From positions 1 through 64,000 of the forward strand of contig OW568867.1 in NCBI GenBank assembly GCA_938743325.2: 64,000 nucleotides of DNA, given 5' to 3'. This DNA is from Pycnococcus provasolii (taxonomy: Eukaryota > Chlorophyta > Pseudoscourfieldiophyceae > Pseudoscourfieldiales > Pycnococcaceae). Shown piece after piece: positions 37,435 through 47,498 of this stretch (the stretch's first letter is position 1; each line of letters opens with the position of its first letter). The notes under the pieces were generated by a model. The model did no database searches. It had not been told where the DNA came from and saw only the letters and a list, made by a program, of their open reading frames with translations. Made by a program: the position numbers and the translations under genes.

Positions 37435-38733
37435 ATGGCCAACTGCTGGCGCCTCGACTGGGGCGACACGCCGTCGTCGCTGATGAACCACCCTTTGAGC
37501 GGAATCACCCTACTTGGCCTACTCAGGTTTGTGAAGAGGCACCGCAAACTCATAGACTGGCAGCAGTACTGGCGTCGGCTCGTCTTCATCACGGCGATGT
37601 CAATGTTTAACACGTGTCTCAGCGTCGTCGAGACGGTGCTGTATGGAGGGCGCATACACTGCACGTACATCAACCCTCGCGTCGTGTTTGTACTCGGCCA
37701 GCCTCGGTCGGGAACAACGCATATTCACAACCTGCTGTCTCAGGACAAGGAGCGGTTTGCCGTCGCGACGACGTTCGACGTCGGATTTCCGTCTTCCTTC
37801 CTTTGGACAGCGGGATGGCTGCCATTCCTCTTGCAAGGGTTGCTTTCGGAAACAAGGCCCATGGACAATATGCGTTTAAGCTGGGAACTCCCGCAGGAAG
37901 ATGAGCTCGCTACAAACCAGCTTAGCGGCGGCGTCTCGCCGTACGCAGCCATAAGCTTCTTGAGGAGAGAAGCCTGGGAAGGCATGATTCCGTGGTGGAC
38001 GCTGAGACGTGAGGACGGGTGCACGGCGGCGGACCGTGCAGAGTGGCAGGCGGCATTCCTTTACTTTCTAAAGAAGTTGCAGTATCGCTCTGGACCAAAC
38101 AGGCGGCTGCTGCTCAAAAGTCCCGTCCACACGGCTCGGATCCATGTCCTGAACGAGCTGTTTCCGCGCGCGCGATTCATTTGCGTGCACCGCGACCCTT
38201 ACGTAATTTTTCGCAGCGGCCTCAACATGGCGTCAAAGTACTACGGCTACGCTGCGCTGAGCACACCAAGTTCCGAGGACGTGTTCGAGTACGTGCTCAG
38301 GCAAGGTGAAGTTCTCGTCCGTGCGTACATTCGTGACGCGAGCCGAATACTGGGACGTTCGTCTTGGATTGACAAATTCGTAACGAATTCGCCAGGCACT
38401 GACGCCGTATCGCGTCGGCTTGTCGAAATCGCCTTCACCGACCTGGACGAAAAACCACTCGAGGCACTGACGCTCATCTACGGCACGTTGCGTCTCTGCG
38501 AGGGCGACGAGCGTTGCGCGTCTGTGGGAAGCTTCCCACCAGTGGTGGAAAGAGCGGTATCTCGCTACCTGGACCAGCTTGGTGCCTTCAAGAAGAACGC
38601 GCTCGCCGAGCTCGACGCAGATGCTGCAGGCGTCTTAAAGAAGCGCTGGCGACAGTTGTTTTCAGCGTTTGGCTATGACACCAGGCGCTACCGTTTGGAG
38701 GACCTCGCGCCGCAAAGACTTGTCTTTTTGTAA
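37435..38733 (+). CDS. PAPS-dependent sulfotransferase family protein
   Basis: The product has 432 aa. A hydrophobic patch near residues 48-70 may anchor it. VFVLGQPRSGTTHIHNLL at ~83-100 is the 5'-phosphosulfate loop, and RARFICVHRDPYVIFRSGLN is the 3'-phosphate-binding motif. LLLKSPVHTARIHVLNELFP lies between. This matches the Sulfotransferase_3 group, which transfers sulfate from PAPS to carbohydrates or other hydroxyls, usually in the Golgi. The acceptor cannot be told. TACGATAGGGT lies 78 bp before the ATG. Together with the two GT29 genes it hints at complex sulfated or sialylated glycans. Confidence 0.87.
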   Translation: MANCWRLDWGDTPSSLMNHPLSGITLLGLLRFVKRHRKLIDWQQYWRRLVFITAMSMFNTCLSVVETVLYGGRIHCTYINPRVVFVLGQPRSGTTHIHNLLSQDKERFAVATTFDVGFPSSFLWTAGWLPFLLQGLLSETRPMDNMRLSWELPQEDELATNQLSGGVSPYAAISFLRREAWEGMIPWWTLRREDGCTAADRAEWQAAFLYFLKKLQYRSGPNRRLLLKSPVHTARIHVLNELFPRARFICVHRDPYVIFRSGLNMASKYYGYAALSTPSSEDVFEYVLRQGEVLVRAYIRDASRILGRSSWIDKFVTNSPGTDAVSRRLVEIAFTDLDEKPLEALTLIYGTLRLCEGDERCASVGSFPPVVERAVSRYLDQLGAFKKNALAELDADAAGVLKKRWRQLFSAFGYDTRRYRLEDLAPQRLVFL

Positions 38734-38839
38734 ACTACGGTATCACCGTGTAGACTATCGTTCCATAGGCTAAGCTGATCTTTTTCCCGAACGTAAAACC
38801 CCAACCTCAGGGAAACCCCCAAACGCCCGCAAAACGTAC

Positions 38840-39607
38840 ATGCCTGCTGGCCTCGGCGGCGTGTGTCGGCAGTGGCAGAGAAACGCGCGAGCGTCGGCGT
38901 GGCAGCTCGGCACAAGAGCAGCGAGAAGTGCGACGCACAGAACCAATACAGCAGCAGCAAGAGCACCAGCAGAGCACATGTCGTCGCAGAAGCCTCGCGT
39001 CGTGGGATTGACGGGGTCCATCGGAATGGGCAAGAGCACAGTCTCCGCCATGTTCGCTGCGCGAGGCGTTCCCGTCTGCGACGCCGACGCCATCGTGCAC
39101 GAGCTGTACGCGAGCGGAGGCGAGGCCGTGCCAAAGGTTCAGGCGCTCTTCCCGTCGGGAACGGATCTGCTGGACGCCGACGGCGGCATCGATCGACGGA
39201 AGCTCAGTCCGCTCGTCGTCGGAGATGGCGCAAAGGCAACGCTCAAGCAGCTAGAGGACATTGTACACCCTCTCGTCACCGACCGACGCAACAAATTTGT
39301 CGACGACAACTTGAGAACGTCGCCGTTCGTCATCGTTGACGTTCCACTTCTGTACGAGACGGGCGGTGAGAAGGACTGCGACGCCGTTGTCGTTGTGAGT
39401 ACCGCCGACGCGCAGGTGCAGCGCGAGCGCGTGCTCGCGCGTCCTAACATGACGGCGGAAAAGCTGGACGCCATTTTGAAAAAGCAAGTTCCAGATGAGC
39501 AGAAGCGTAGTCGTGCTGACTTCGTAATCAACACGGCAACGTCGCTCGCAGATACGGAGGCGCAGGTGGACGAACTCGTGCGTCGGTTCACGGAAGCGGA
39601 AAGATGA
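38840..39607 (+). CDS. coaE: Dephospho-CoA kinase
   Basis: The frame starts at 38840 (255 aa), with a second ATG at 38978 (209 aa). The core starts at the second: VVGLTGSIGMGKSTVSAMFA (P-loop), CDADAIVHELY, LEDIVHPLV, VIVDVPLLYETG and VVVVSTADAQVQRERVLARP. These are the CoaE motifs. The enzyme phosphorylates dephospho-CoA, the last step of CoA synthesis. The extra 46 residues are rich in Arg and Ala without acids until their end, so alternative starts could give an organelle form and a cytosolic form. This is inferred. It converges with the EamA gene. Confidence 0.93.
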   Translation: MPAGLGGVCRQWQRNARASAWQLGTRAARSATHRTNTAAARAPAEHMSSQKPRVVGLTGSIGMGKSTVSAMFAARGVPVCDADAIVHELYASGGEAVPKVQALFPSGTDLLDADGGIDRRKLSPLVVGDGAKATLKQLEDIVHPLVTDRRNKFVDDNLRTSPFVIVDVPLLYETGGEKDCDAVVVVSTADAQVQRERVLARPNMTAEKLDAILKKQVPDEQKRSRADFVINTATSLADTEAQVDELVRRFTEAER

Positions 39608-39719
39608 CTTGTAAATAAGAATTGAGTTTGCGCTGTGATCCAATTATTACAATACTATTACAGTAGGTACATAGGAAATCAGGTACGTAGGTAGTTCAGG
39701 TAAGCTCCGTGCCGCGAAC

Positions 39720-40889
39720 CTACCAAAACAGGATGAGAGCTTCACCGAAAATGATCGCGGCTATGCACGGCATGTATCTCCAGAGTTCCTCCCCGAAGCA
39801 GATGCCACCAGCAATCACGCTGATGATCATCGACGTTCGCTTGATGGCGACAACGTACGAAACAAACAAGTACTCGAGAGCTAGCAGGTAGCACAGCACC
39901 GTTAAAACCTCCGAGCATGATATGAGAAGAACCGCAACGACGGAGCTCGGCTTGACGAGCGCGAAGAAAGGTTTGGCGACGTGGTACCCAAGCGGGAGCG
40001 GCTTGGATGCAGATCCTCCAGCGAGCTCGACGTCAGCCACACGCACAGGCTTTCCGGGCGACATGGCGTACAGTAAGCACAGCGCGGGAAGCAGCATGCA
40101 GTACCGCTGTGCTGTGGCAAATGCGAGTTCGGAAGGCGCGTGATTTATAGCCTTTTTGTCAAGAGCGGACGTCAAGCTCCACATCGCCGCGACGAGGAGC
40201 ATCAGGCACGAGCCAGACTGTGACACGTGCTTGTAGACGGATGGCGAGGGTGATGAAGTGCTTGGCTTGGCGGGTGACGGGGCGGGTGACGGGGCGGATG
40301 TGACGGCGAAAGCGACGGGAGCGTTGGCAGCGGGTGTGGCGGCGTTAGCGTTAGCGTTGGCGTTGGCGTTGGCGGCTGCGGCGCGCTGGCCTGTTTGTTC
40401 ACCCTTCTTCCCACCACCACTTCCTTCGGTGGTTGCGTGCGAGTAGTTGAGCGCAAACGCGCCGAGTGCAACGACGGCGACGCCGACGATGCCGTTCGCC
40501 GTGGGCACCTCTCCGACGACGAAGTATGCGACGGCGAGCAGGAACACGGGCGTGAACGCCAAGTAGGGCACAGTCTGCGAGAGCGGCGACACCTTGACCG
40601 CCTGCTGGTAGAGCAGGGATGAAGACATTTTCAAGATCGCGGACGTGATGGTTGACGTGAGGAAGGTGCGGTTGTTGGACATCAAGTACGCGTCGTGCAG
40701 CCACACCTTTCCCCTGAAGACGACGCAGCACGCCGTGAGCAGGAAGCAGTCGAAGAGCAGCGTGAATGCGACCAGTTCCGTGGTGGATAGCCCCGCCTTC
40801 TCCGCGCCGTGCTTCCTGGAGACGTCAATGGCGGAGTGGAAGAGCGCGGCGCCGCAGCTGTAGAGCACGCCGAGGCGCGGCGGGGCCAT
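39720..40889 (-). CDS. EamA/DMT-family transporter
   Basis: The product has 389 aa and about ten hydrophobic segments in two halves, as in the drug/metabolite transporter superfamily. The first half has [20 protein letters not shown] and [20 protein letters not shown]. The second half has [35 protein letters not shown] and FGEALILFW. The two halves are joined by a low-complexity loop (residues ~155-225) with an Asn-Ala repeat from a GTTGGC hexanucleotide run and Pro/Ser patches. Family members move sugars, nucleotide sugars, amino acids or vitamins. The substrate cannot be read here. It shares a 300-bp divergent promoter with FKBP. Confidence 0.87.
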   Translation of the reverse strand: MAPPRLGVLYSCGAALFHSAIDVSRKHGAEKAGLSTTELVAFTLLFDCFLLTACCVVFRGKVWLHDAYLMSNNRTFLTSTITSAILKMSSSLLYQQAVKVSPLSQTVPYLAFTPVFLLAVAYFVVGEVPTANGIVGVAVVALGAFALNYSHATTEGSGGGKKGEQTGQRAAAANANANANANAATPAANAPVAFAVTSAPSPAPSPAKPSTSSPSPSVYKHVSQSGSCLMLLVAAMWSLTSALDKKAINHAPSELAFATAQRYCMLLPALCLLYAMSPGKPVRVADVELAGGSASKPLPLGYHVAKPFFALVKPSSVVAVLLISCSEVLTVLCYLLALEYLFVSYVVAIKRTSMIISVIAGGICFGEELWRYMPCIAAIIFGEALILFW

Positions 40890-41189
40890 GGCGTTGGTGG
40901 AATGAAGGGAAAGGGAAAGGGGGGGAGAGGAGAGGTGGGGGGGAGAACTGGGGGGAGAGCTCTGGCAGACTCTTCTCAGGAGAAGCGGGAAAGTGGGGAA
41001 ACCCTAACTTGCCTCCTAACCCCCATTCGCAGACCTTTGCTTCCAGAAGGAATTCCTCGCTGTGTTCCGAGAAGGTTCTTCTTCTTCTTCTTCCACGGCG
41101 GCGGGAGGGAAAGGGGCCCCCCTTTCCTTTCCCTTTCCCTTTCCGTCTCTCAGATCACACCTCGCTTTCTCCATAACGCACGCGCAAAC
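40890..41189. promoter_or_regulatory. Divergent promoter with telo-box, EamA and FKBP genes
   Basis: A purine tract at 40911-40975 faces EamA and CCTTTCC repeats at 41118-41146 face the FKBP gene. GGAAACCCTAAC at 40997-41008 contains the plant telo-box AAACCCTAA, a known promoter word for genes tied to cell division and translation. Confidence 0.55.
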
Positions 41190-43100
41190 ATGGTCGCACC
41201 GGTGTCATGGGCCGAGAAGATGGACGACGCGGACGTGGAGGAAGATGAACCGCAGCAGCAGGGAATGCCGCCGGGAATGGGAGGAATGATGGGTGGAGGT
41301 ATGCCGGACATGGGCGGAATGATGGGCGGAATGCCGCCGGGCATGGGAGGTATGATGGGCGGAATGCCGCCGGGCATGGGCGGAATGATGGGCGGCATGG
41401 GAGGTATGGGCGGAATGATGGGTGGAGGCATGCCTGGTATGGGAGGCATGCCTGGCATGGACGACAAGGACCCTGAGGTTGGCGACATCGTCGACATCAA
41501 GGAGAAGGACCTCACCAAGGAGTTCGTCGTGCTTGGATCGGGTTGGCAGACGCCCGAGAAGGGTGACGAGGTATCCGTGCACTACGTCGGAACGCTCGAC
41601 GACGGAACGACCTTCGACTCAAGCAGAGACCGCGGCCTTCCGTTCACCTTCAATCTCGGCGTCGGCGAGGTCATCAAGGGCTGGGACGAGGGCGTCGCGA
41701 CGATGAAGAAGGGCGAGAAGTCGATCCTCACGTGCGCGCCGGAGTATGCGTACGGGGTGACGGGATCGCCGCCGAAAATTCCGCCAAACTCCACGCTCAA
41801 GTTCGAGGTGGAGCTCCTCAGCTGGAAGAGCGTCAAGGACATTGCCGGCGACGGCGGCGTCATCAAAAAAACTCTGCAGGAAGGAGCTGGCTGGGACAAG
41901 CCGAAGAACAAGGATGAAGTGTTCTACACGTACACCGCAACCACCGAAGAAGGCACGGAGCTGTACTCGTGCGAGGATGAAATGCAAGTCGTCGAGCAGA
42001 TCGCATCCGCCGGCCTTAAGAAGTGCCTGGAGACGATGAAGAGGGGCGAGCAGGCGCATGTCATCCTCACGTCGTCGTACGCCGAGGGGCTCGGCGAATG
42101 GGTACCCGCTGAGGGCAACACGGTGCTCATGCTCACAGCAAACCGCTGGCACCGCGTCGAGGAGGTTCCCAACGCGGATAAATGCGTTGAGAAGAAGGTG
42201 CTCATCGAGGGCGAGGGATATGACCGACCGAACGAGGGCGCAGAGGTTACCGCCGCCGTCATAGGACGAATCCTCGAGACGGGTGAGGAGTTTATGAATG
42301 CCGAGGAGCACAAGTGGGTCGTCGACGACGAGCAGATGCCCGATGGCCTTGACCTGGCGCTGCTGCAGATGAAGAAGGGCGAAAAGGCTCTCGTGATTAT
42401 TTCAGATGGAACACGCTTCGGGTTCGGTGGAACGGAGACGACAACAGAAAGTGGCGTGAAGGTTCCCGCGGGCGCCGCGATTCAGTACGAGGTGTCCTTG
42501 AACGACTTCGAGAAGACGAAGGAGTCATGGGACATGAGCAACGACGAGAAGTACGAGGCATCCATCGTGAAGAAGGACCAGGGCAACGTGTACTTCAAGG
42601 CTGGCAAGAACGAGCGAGCTCTTAAGCGATACGAGGCGTGCCTGAAGCTGATTGAGTACGACACTCAGTTTCCCGACGAAGTCAAGGAGAAGTGCAAGGT
42701 GGTGAAGCTTGCGACGTACTCCAACTGCGCGGCAGTGATGCTAAAGTTGAAGCGCTACAAGGATGCACTCGAGAAGTGCAACAAGGCGCTTGAGATTGAC
42801 GGCGCGCACCAGAAGGCGCGCTTCCGCCGCGCGCAGGCGCTGGCTGCCCGCGACGACTACGACGAGGCGGAGATGGATCTGAAGAAGCTGATTGATATGG
42901 ACCCGAAGAATGTTGACGCGCGCAACGAGCTTAAGCGCCTGAAGCATAAGATGGCGACGCAGCGCAAGAAGGACTCAGCCATCTTTGGCAACATGTTCGA
43001 GCGTATGGCGAAGACTGGCGGTGACTTCTACGAAGTCAAGCCAAAGGATACGGACGAGGCGGAGGAGAATCCCGCGGACGGTGTTCCGGCGTTCCCCTAG
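41190..43100 (+). CDS. Three-domain FKBP peptidyl-prolyl isomerase with TPR (FKBP62/ROF-like)
   Basis: The product has 636 aa from the ATG at 41190. Residues ~25-92 are a Met/Gly repeat ([12 protein letters not shown] units). FKBP domain 1 (~105-205) is canonical: [55 protein letters not shown]. Domains 2 and 3 (~220-320 and ~335-440) keep the fold but have lost active-site residues. Three TPR-like helical pairs (~445-600) include [20 protein letters not shown] and [20 protein letters not shown], the Hsp90-binding carboxylate clamp type. Plant FKBP62/65 work with Hsp90 in heat tolerance. The GMGG run is not typical of FKBPs and recalls chaperone tails. Confidence 0.93.
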   Translation: MVAPVSWAEKMDDADVEEDEPQQQGMPPGMGGMMGGGMPDMGGMMGGMPPGMGGMMGGMPPGMGGMMGGMGGMGGMMGGGMPGMGGMPGMDDKDPEVGDIVDIKEKDLTKEFVVLGSGWQTPEKGDEVSVHYVGTLDDGTTFDSSRDRGLPFTFNLGVGEVIKGWDEGVATMKKGEKSILTCAPEYAYGVTGSPPKIPPNSTLKFEVELLSWKSVKDIAGDGGVIKKTLQEGAGWDKPKNKDEVFYTYTATTEEGTELYSCEDEMQVVEQIASAGLKKCLETMKRGEQAHVILTSSYAEGLGEWVPAEGNTVLMLTANRWHRVEEVPNADKCVEKKVLIEGEGYDRPNEGAEVTAAVIGRILETGEEFMNAEEHKWVVDDEQMPDGLDLALLQMKKGEKALVIISDGTRFGFGGTETTTESGVKVPAGAAIQYEVSLNDFEKTKESWDMSNDEKYEASIVKKDQGNVYFKAGKNERALKRYEACLKLIEYDTQFPDEVKEKCKVVKLATYSNCAAVMLKLKRYKDALEKCNKALEIDGAHQKARFRRAQALAARDDYDEAEMDLKKLIDMDPKNVDARNELKRLKHKMATQRKKDSAIFGNMFERMAKTGGDFYEVKPKDTDEAEENPADGVPAFP

Positions 43101-43344
43101 AGTCGCGTGCTGTACTAGCGACTATAATTTAACAGTTTTAAGATGGTGGTAACATGAAAATTTCACAGAGAACATACACACGCACAACACCACCTCACAC
43201 CAAACTGTTGTCTCCAGCAACGGGGAAAAAAAAAAAACAAGAACAAAATTCGTGAAAAGTTAAAAGGAAGCTTTTTTCTTTTTTGGTTTTATGTTTTTTT
43301 TGTATCTTTGTCGTCTTGTTTTAGCTGTGTGCCCAACTTCCGCC

Positions 43345-43830
43345 TTACTCGTTGAACGCCACCTCGAGATCCTCAGCAAGTTCTCCGTTGTGATACGCAT
43401 CAACGGTGATGTCGCACCCTCCGTAGAACTCGCCAGCCACGTACAGCTGCGGGAAGGTTGGCCACTGCGAGAACTCCTTCATTCCCGTTCGCAGCATATC
43501 GTCGGCGAGAATGTCCACCGTTTCGTACGGCACGGAGCAGTTGTTGAGGACTGTGACGACTGTTTTTGAGAACCCGCACTTGGGCATGTCCCTCGTTCCC
43601 TTCATGAAGAGCACCACCTTGTTTTCCTGGATGAAGGTTGTGATTGCCTCCTTGAGTTCGGGACGCATATCGGTTGACGCGCCTCCGTTCCCGGCGCAGT
43701 CGAACTGTTCCTGCTGCTGCTGTGCGCGCACCCTGAGCGCGGGGCGGGAGGCGTGAGAACGCACCCTGAGGGTAAGCCCGGCTGAGCGCGGGTGCATGCG
43801 TGCGGCGGCTGCGGGCATCATCGTCGTCAT
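43345..43830 (-). CDS. Monothiol CGFS glutaredoxin, plastid type (GRXS14-like)
   Basis: The product has 161 aa from the ATG at 43830. The first ~45 residues are a transit-peptide-like leader (RMHPRSAGLTLRVRSHASRP). The single glutaredoxin domain has VVLFMKGTRDMPKCGFSKTV, with CGFS at 85-88, then FSQWPTFPQLYVAGEFYGGC and D. Single-domain CGFS glutaredoxins bind a [2Fe-2S] cluster with glutathione and hand it to target proteins. The leader suggests the chloroplast. It shares a 297-bp divergent promoter with the coiled-coil J protein and converges with the FKBP gene. Confidence 0.94.
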   Translation of the reverse strand: MTTMMPAAAARMHPRSAGLTLRVRSHASRPALRVRAQQQQEQFDCAGNGGASTDMRPELKEAITTFIQENKVVLFMKGTRDMPKCGFSKTVVTVLNNCSVPYETVDILADDMLRTGMKEFSQWPTFPQLYVAGEFYGGCDITVDAYHNGELAEDLEVAFNE

Positions 43831-44127
43831 ATGAGGAGGACGAGAGAGGAAAACGGAAACGGGGGGGGGCGAAACAAGGGGAGGGGCCGAGGGGAGGGGA
43901 GGGGCACGTTGCTCGATTTTTTCCGCCCGGATCCGGGGATACGTCGCAGAACCACAAAAAGAGTCAGTCAAACCCGGTCATTCGGTCAAACTCGTTCGTG
44001 TAGATGACCCGTACAGTACCATGATAGTCCTCCTCTCTCCCCTTCCAGCTGCCCCTTCCCTTTCCCTTTCCCTTCCCCCCTTTCCCGTCCGCGTCTAACC
44101 TCCTCCCCACTTCGCAGGGAAGGGAGC

Positions 44128-47100
44128 ATGTTCCAGCAGCGCGCGAATGCGAATGCGCACGGGCACGCGCACGCGCACGGGCACCTCCCGCCGCGCTCGC
44201 ACTCCTCACTAGACCACAGCAAGCACTCGCACGGCGACGCGCGCGCGCACTCCTCGCTCGGTTTCAACGAAAACTACGCCGAACACGCTAACCGGCCAGC
44301 CCGGGCCCGGCCGCCCAATGCGGGATTGGGGGGCACCTTGAAGGAGCAGCTCAACCGAATTCCGCACGAGCAAAGGCAAAACGAGGCGAAGAGAAAGGCG
44401 GCGCACGCGGAGAAGGAACACTGGTCAACACAGAGAAAACAGCTCGAGCAAAGAATGTCAAGCCTCGACGATAGACTCAACGAGGCGAGGAAACAGGGCG
44501 TCGAGCGGGTCATGGCCGCAAGACAAAGGGCGAAGGAAAAGGCGGAGGCGATGGCAAGGAGAGACGAAAAGTTGCCGCCCATAGGAAGCCAGAACGCGAA
44601 GTACCAGCACGCACAGCACGCCAGGCCAAACTCCAGGGGAGGGGGGATGTACGAAGCGAACGGCGGGTTCGGATATCCGCAGCACCACCAGCAGCAATAT
44701 CCGAGCCATCCGGAGAGAAACGGAAACTTGTACGGCGGCCACGGCGGTTTCGGATACGGTGCCACTCAATCGCGACCGTCACAGCAAATGCCGTACGGCA
44801 ACAACGGCAGCGCGTACGGCACCGAGAGTCGACACCGTTACACGCCACCGCCGCCGCCGCCAGACCAACACCAGCATTTCTACAACAACGGATACGGCGG
44901 CGGCGGCGGCGGCGGCGGCCACAGTTCAACGCCACAGTACGGAAAAACGCGGGTGAGCTCGGGTCGGCACGCGCGAGAAAGCTCAATTTCGCGTAGGGAA
45001 CGTGAGCTGGAGGAGGAGCTGTGGCGTGTGAAGGCTGAGCGTGACGCCATTGCCGCTGACGCGGACAAGAACCACGACCAGCTGCGCGTGGCACTTGAGA
45101 GCGCCGCGCAGGAGATGGAGGCTCACGTTGCGAAGCTCAGCAAAGAGGCGGCTGAGCGATATGCGCAGTGCACGACGCGCGAAAGTCGGCAGGCTGCGGA
45201 GGCGAGGCTGCAGGCGATGGCGCAGGAGAACGACATGCTGAAGAGACGCCTTCAAAGAGGAGAGGCGGATGCAAAGGCGGCGGTGGCACAGATGACGACG
45301 CGCGCGTCGAAGCAGCAGGCTCTAGCGCATGCCACGCAGATGGAAGCGCAGGCTCGCACCGCGGAACGCGCAGGCATGCTGCTTGCGGGCCAGCTTGAGG
45401 CTTTCAAGAACGCACCTCCGCCGTCTTCTGCTGGTGGTGCAAATGCTGCCGCCGCACTTAGAGCGAACAAGGAGCTTGAGAAGGCGCTAAATGAACAGGC
45501 GGCGGAGATGAAGGCTATGCTCGACGCAGAGGTTTCGCTGCGCGAGAGCCAGTTCACGCGCCGGGACGGGAAGCGTGAGCTGGAGGAGGAGCTGCGGCGC
45601 GTGAAGGCTGAGCGTGACGCCATTGCCGCGGACGTGGACGCCAATCAGGAGCAGCTGCGTTCGGCACTTGAGAGCGCCGCGCAGGAGATGGAGGCTCACG
45701 TTGCGAAGCTCAGCAAAGAGGCGGCTGAGCGATATGCGCAGTGCACGACGCGCGAAAGTCGGCAGGCTGCGGAGGCGAGGCTGCAGGCGATGGCGCAGGA
45801 GAACGAACTTCTCAAAAACCGGCTCGCCAAGGAAGAGGAAGATGCGAAATCAAGAGCAGCGCAAATGACGACGCGCGCATCGAAGCAGGAGGCGCTAGCG
45901 CATGCCGCGCAGATGGAAGCGCAAGCTCGCGCCGCGGAGCGTGCAGGCATGCTGCTTGCGGGCCAGCTTGAGGCTTTCAAGGCGGTACCGCCACCGGCAT
46001 TCGAACCTCCGAAGGTGCAGGGATCCATTGATGAGAATGCAGCCGCCGCGGCTGCGCAGGCGGCTGCCGCGAAGGCTGCGGAGCAGCTCGAGGAGGCGTT
46101 AAATAGACAGGCGAGCGAGATGAAATCTATGCTCGACGCAGAGGTTTCCTTGCGCGAGAGCCAGTTCACGCGCCGAGATGGGAAGACGAAGCTAACCTCG
46201 CAGCTCGATACGCTGAAGAACGAGAACGAGGCTCTCATCGCGCGCCTACGTAAGGCTGAGGACAAGGAGGAGACGATGATGCGCCAGATGACATCGCGGG
46301 ACACGAAGGATCGTCTCGTATCTCAGCTCAACGATCAGACGAGGGAAATGAAAACCAAACTCGAGGCGGAGATTTCCTTGCGCGAGAGCCAGTTCACGCG
46401 CCGAGATGGGAAGACGAAGCTAACCGCGGAGCTCGATACGCTGAAGAACGAGAACGAGGCTCTCATCGCGCGCCTACGTAAGGCTGAGGACAAGGAGGAG
46501 ACGATGATGCGCCAGATGACATCGCGGGACACGAAGGATCGTCTCGTATCTCAGGTTAGCGAGCTTCAGCGCCAGAACGCGAGGCTTGTATCGAGCGAGA
46601 ACCTTCGTGCGCAGTACACGAGTCGCGCAAGCAAGCAGCAGGCTCTTCAATCTGCGGAGCAGGAGAAGCAGCGCCTGGAGCATAAGCTTTCGGCGGCTGA
46701 CGCCGAGCTGAGGCGCCTGCGCGAGCGTCCACCGCGGCCGAATTCTGGCTTGGGAAAGATTGAGGAGGAGCTCGTTGATGCTCGCGAGAAAGCACGCCGC
46801 GCTGTCGAGCGAGAGACGGCGATGAGCGAGCGCATGGCGGCTGACCTGAAGCGAGCACGTGAAGAGCTTGCTAATCAACGGCGACTCGTGGTTGAGCTGG
46901 AACGCAAAGCCCACGATCGGCATACGCCGTCGCCGTCGCCGTCGCCTCCTCCTCCACCACTACAGAAGACGCAGGCCACGCCCTCCCCTCCTCCACAGTC
47001 ATCTGCCGGCGGTCTATTCGGCTTCTTTAAGAAAACGCCAACCAAGCCGCCGGCGCCGGCGCCTGCACCCTCGGGGGCGTCACCTGCGCCTTCACCTGCG

Positions 47101-47445
47101 GATGCCGCGAAGGCTCGCGATGCGGCTCGTGTGAAGGTGCTCGCGCAGCTGACGCGCGCGGGGGCGCAGCAGCTAACAAAGATGGGAGACCTGATTGGTC
47201 TGCTGCAGCTTTATGCGCGCCTGTGCCTCCCAGCACTGGAGGCGCGCGCGATGTGCCAACCTGGTGCCCTCGCATCCGCCGAAACGGTGGAGAAGGCTCA
47301 TCGCCGCGCCGTTGTGAACTGCCACCCCGACCGCAACGTGAGCAAGCCGATAGACGAGCAGGTGCTTTGCGAGGAGCTGTTCAAGCTCCTGCAGAGCTGC
47401 CGTGCTGTTTGGAACTCGCGCAAGATGGGAAATCAGCGTCGCTAA
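44128..47445 (+). CDS. Long coiled-coil protein with C-terminal auxilin-like J domain
   Basis: The product has 1,105 aa. The N-terminus is His/Ala-rich, then Gly/Tyr/Pro-rich with a poly-Gly run. Residues ~290-930 form a long coiled coil built by tandem duplication: a unit of ~191 codons occurs twice (143 bp identical at 45091-45233 and 45664-45806), and a unit of 76 codons occurs twice (starting about 46145 and 46373). A Thr/Ser-Arg-x-x-Lys/Arg word recurs about ten times (TTRESRQ, TTRASKQ, TRRDGK, TSRDTK). The end (~1000-1105) has AHRRAVVNCHPDRN with HPD at 1066-1068 and ELFKLLQSCRAVW, which is the end of a J domain like that of auxilin. A role with Hsp70 in vesicle or cytoskeletal work is inferred. 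Confidence 0.85.
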   Translation: MFQQRANANAHGHAHAHGHLPPRSHSSLDHSKHSHGDARAHSSLGFNENYAEHANRPARARPPNAGLGGTLKEQLNRIPHEQRQNEAKRKAAHAEKEHWSTQRKQLEQRMSSLDDRLNEARKQGVERVMAARQRAKEKAEAMARRDEKLPPIGSQNAKYQHAQHARPNSRGGGMYEANGGFGYPQHHQQQYPSHPERNGNLYGGHGGFGYGATQSRPSQQMPYGNNGSAYGTESRHRYTPPPPPPDQHQHFYNNGYGGGGGGGGHSSTPQYGKTRVSSGRHARESSISRRERELEEELWRVKAERDAIAADADKNHDQLRVALESAAQEMEAHVAKLSKEAAERYAQCTTRESRQAAEARLQAMAQENDMLKRRLQRGEADAKAAVAQMTTRASKQQALAHATQMEAQARTAERAGMLLAGQLEAFKNAPPPSSAGGANAAAALRANKELEKALNEQAAEMKAMLDAEVSLRESQFTRRDGKRELEEELRRVKAERDAIAADVDANQEQLRSALESAAQEMEAHVAKLSKEAAERYAQCTTRESRQAAEARLQAMAQENELLKNRLAKEEEDAKSRAAQMTTRASKQEALAHAAQMEAQARAAERAGMLLAGQLEAFKAVPPPAFEPPKVQGSIDENAAAAAAQAAAAKAAEQLEEALNRQASEMKSMLDAEVSLRESQFTRRDGKTKLTSQLDTLKNENEALIARLRKAEDKEETMMRQMTSRDTKDRLVSQLNDQTREMKTKLEAEISLRESQFTRRDGKTKLTAELDTLKNENEALIARLRKAEDKEETMMRQMTSRDTKDRLVSQVSELQRQNARLVSSENLRAQYTSRASKQQALQSAEQEKQRLEHKLSAADAELRRLRERPPRPNSGLGKIEEELVDAREKARRAVERETAMSERMAADLKRAREELANQRRLVVELERKAHDRHTPSPSPSPPPPPLQKTQATPSPPPQSSAGGLFGFFKKTPTKPPAPAPAPSGASPAPSPADAAKARDAARVKVLAQLTRAGAQQLTKMGDLIGLLQLYARLCLPALEARAMCQPGALASAETVEKAHRRAVVNCHPDRNVSKPIDEQVLCEELFKLLQSCRAVWNSRKMGNQRR

Positions 47446-47498
47446 AAAGACGCAGAGAAACTCACTCAACTTACTGTACTACTTGAACTTTGTTACAC

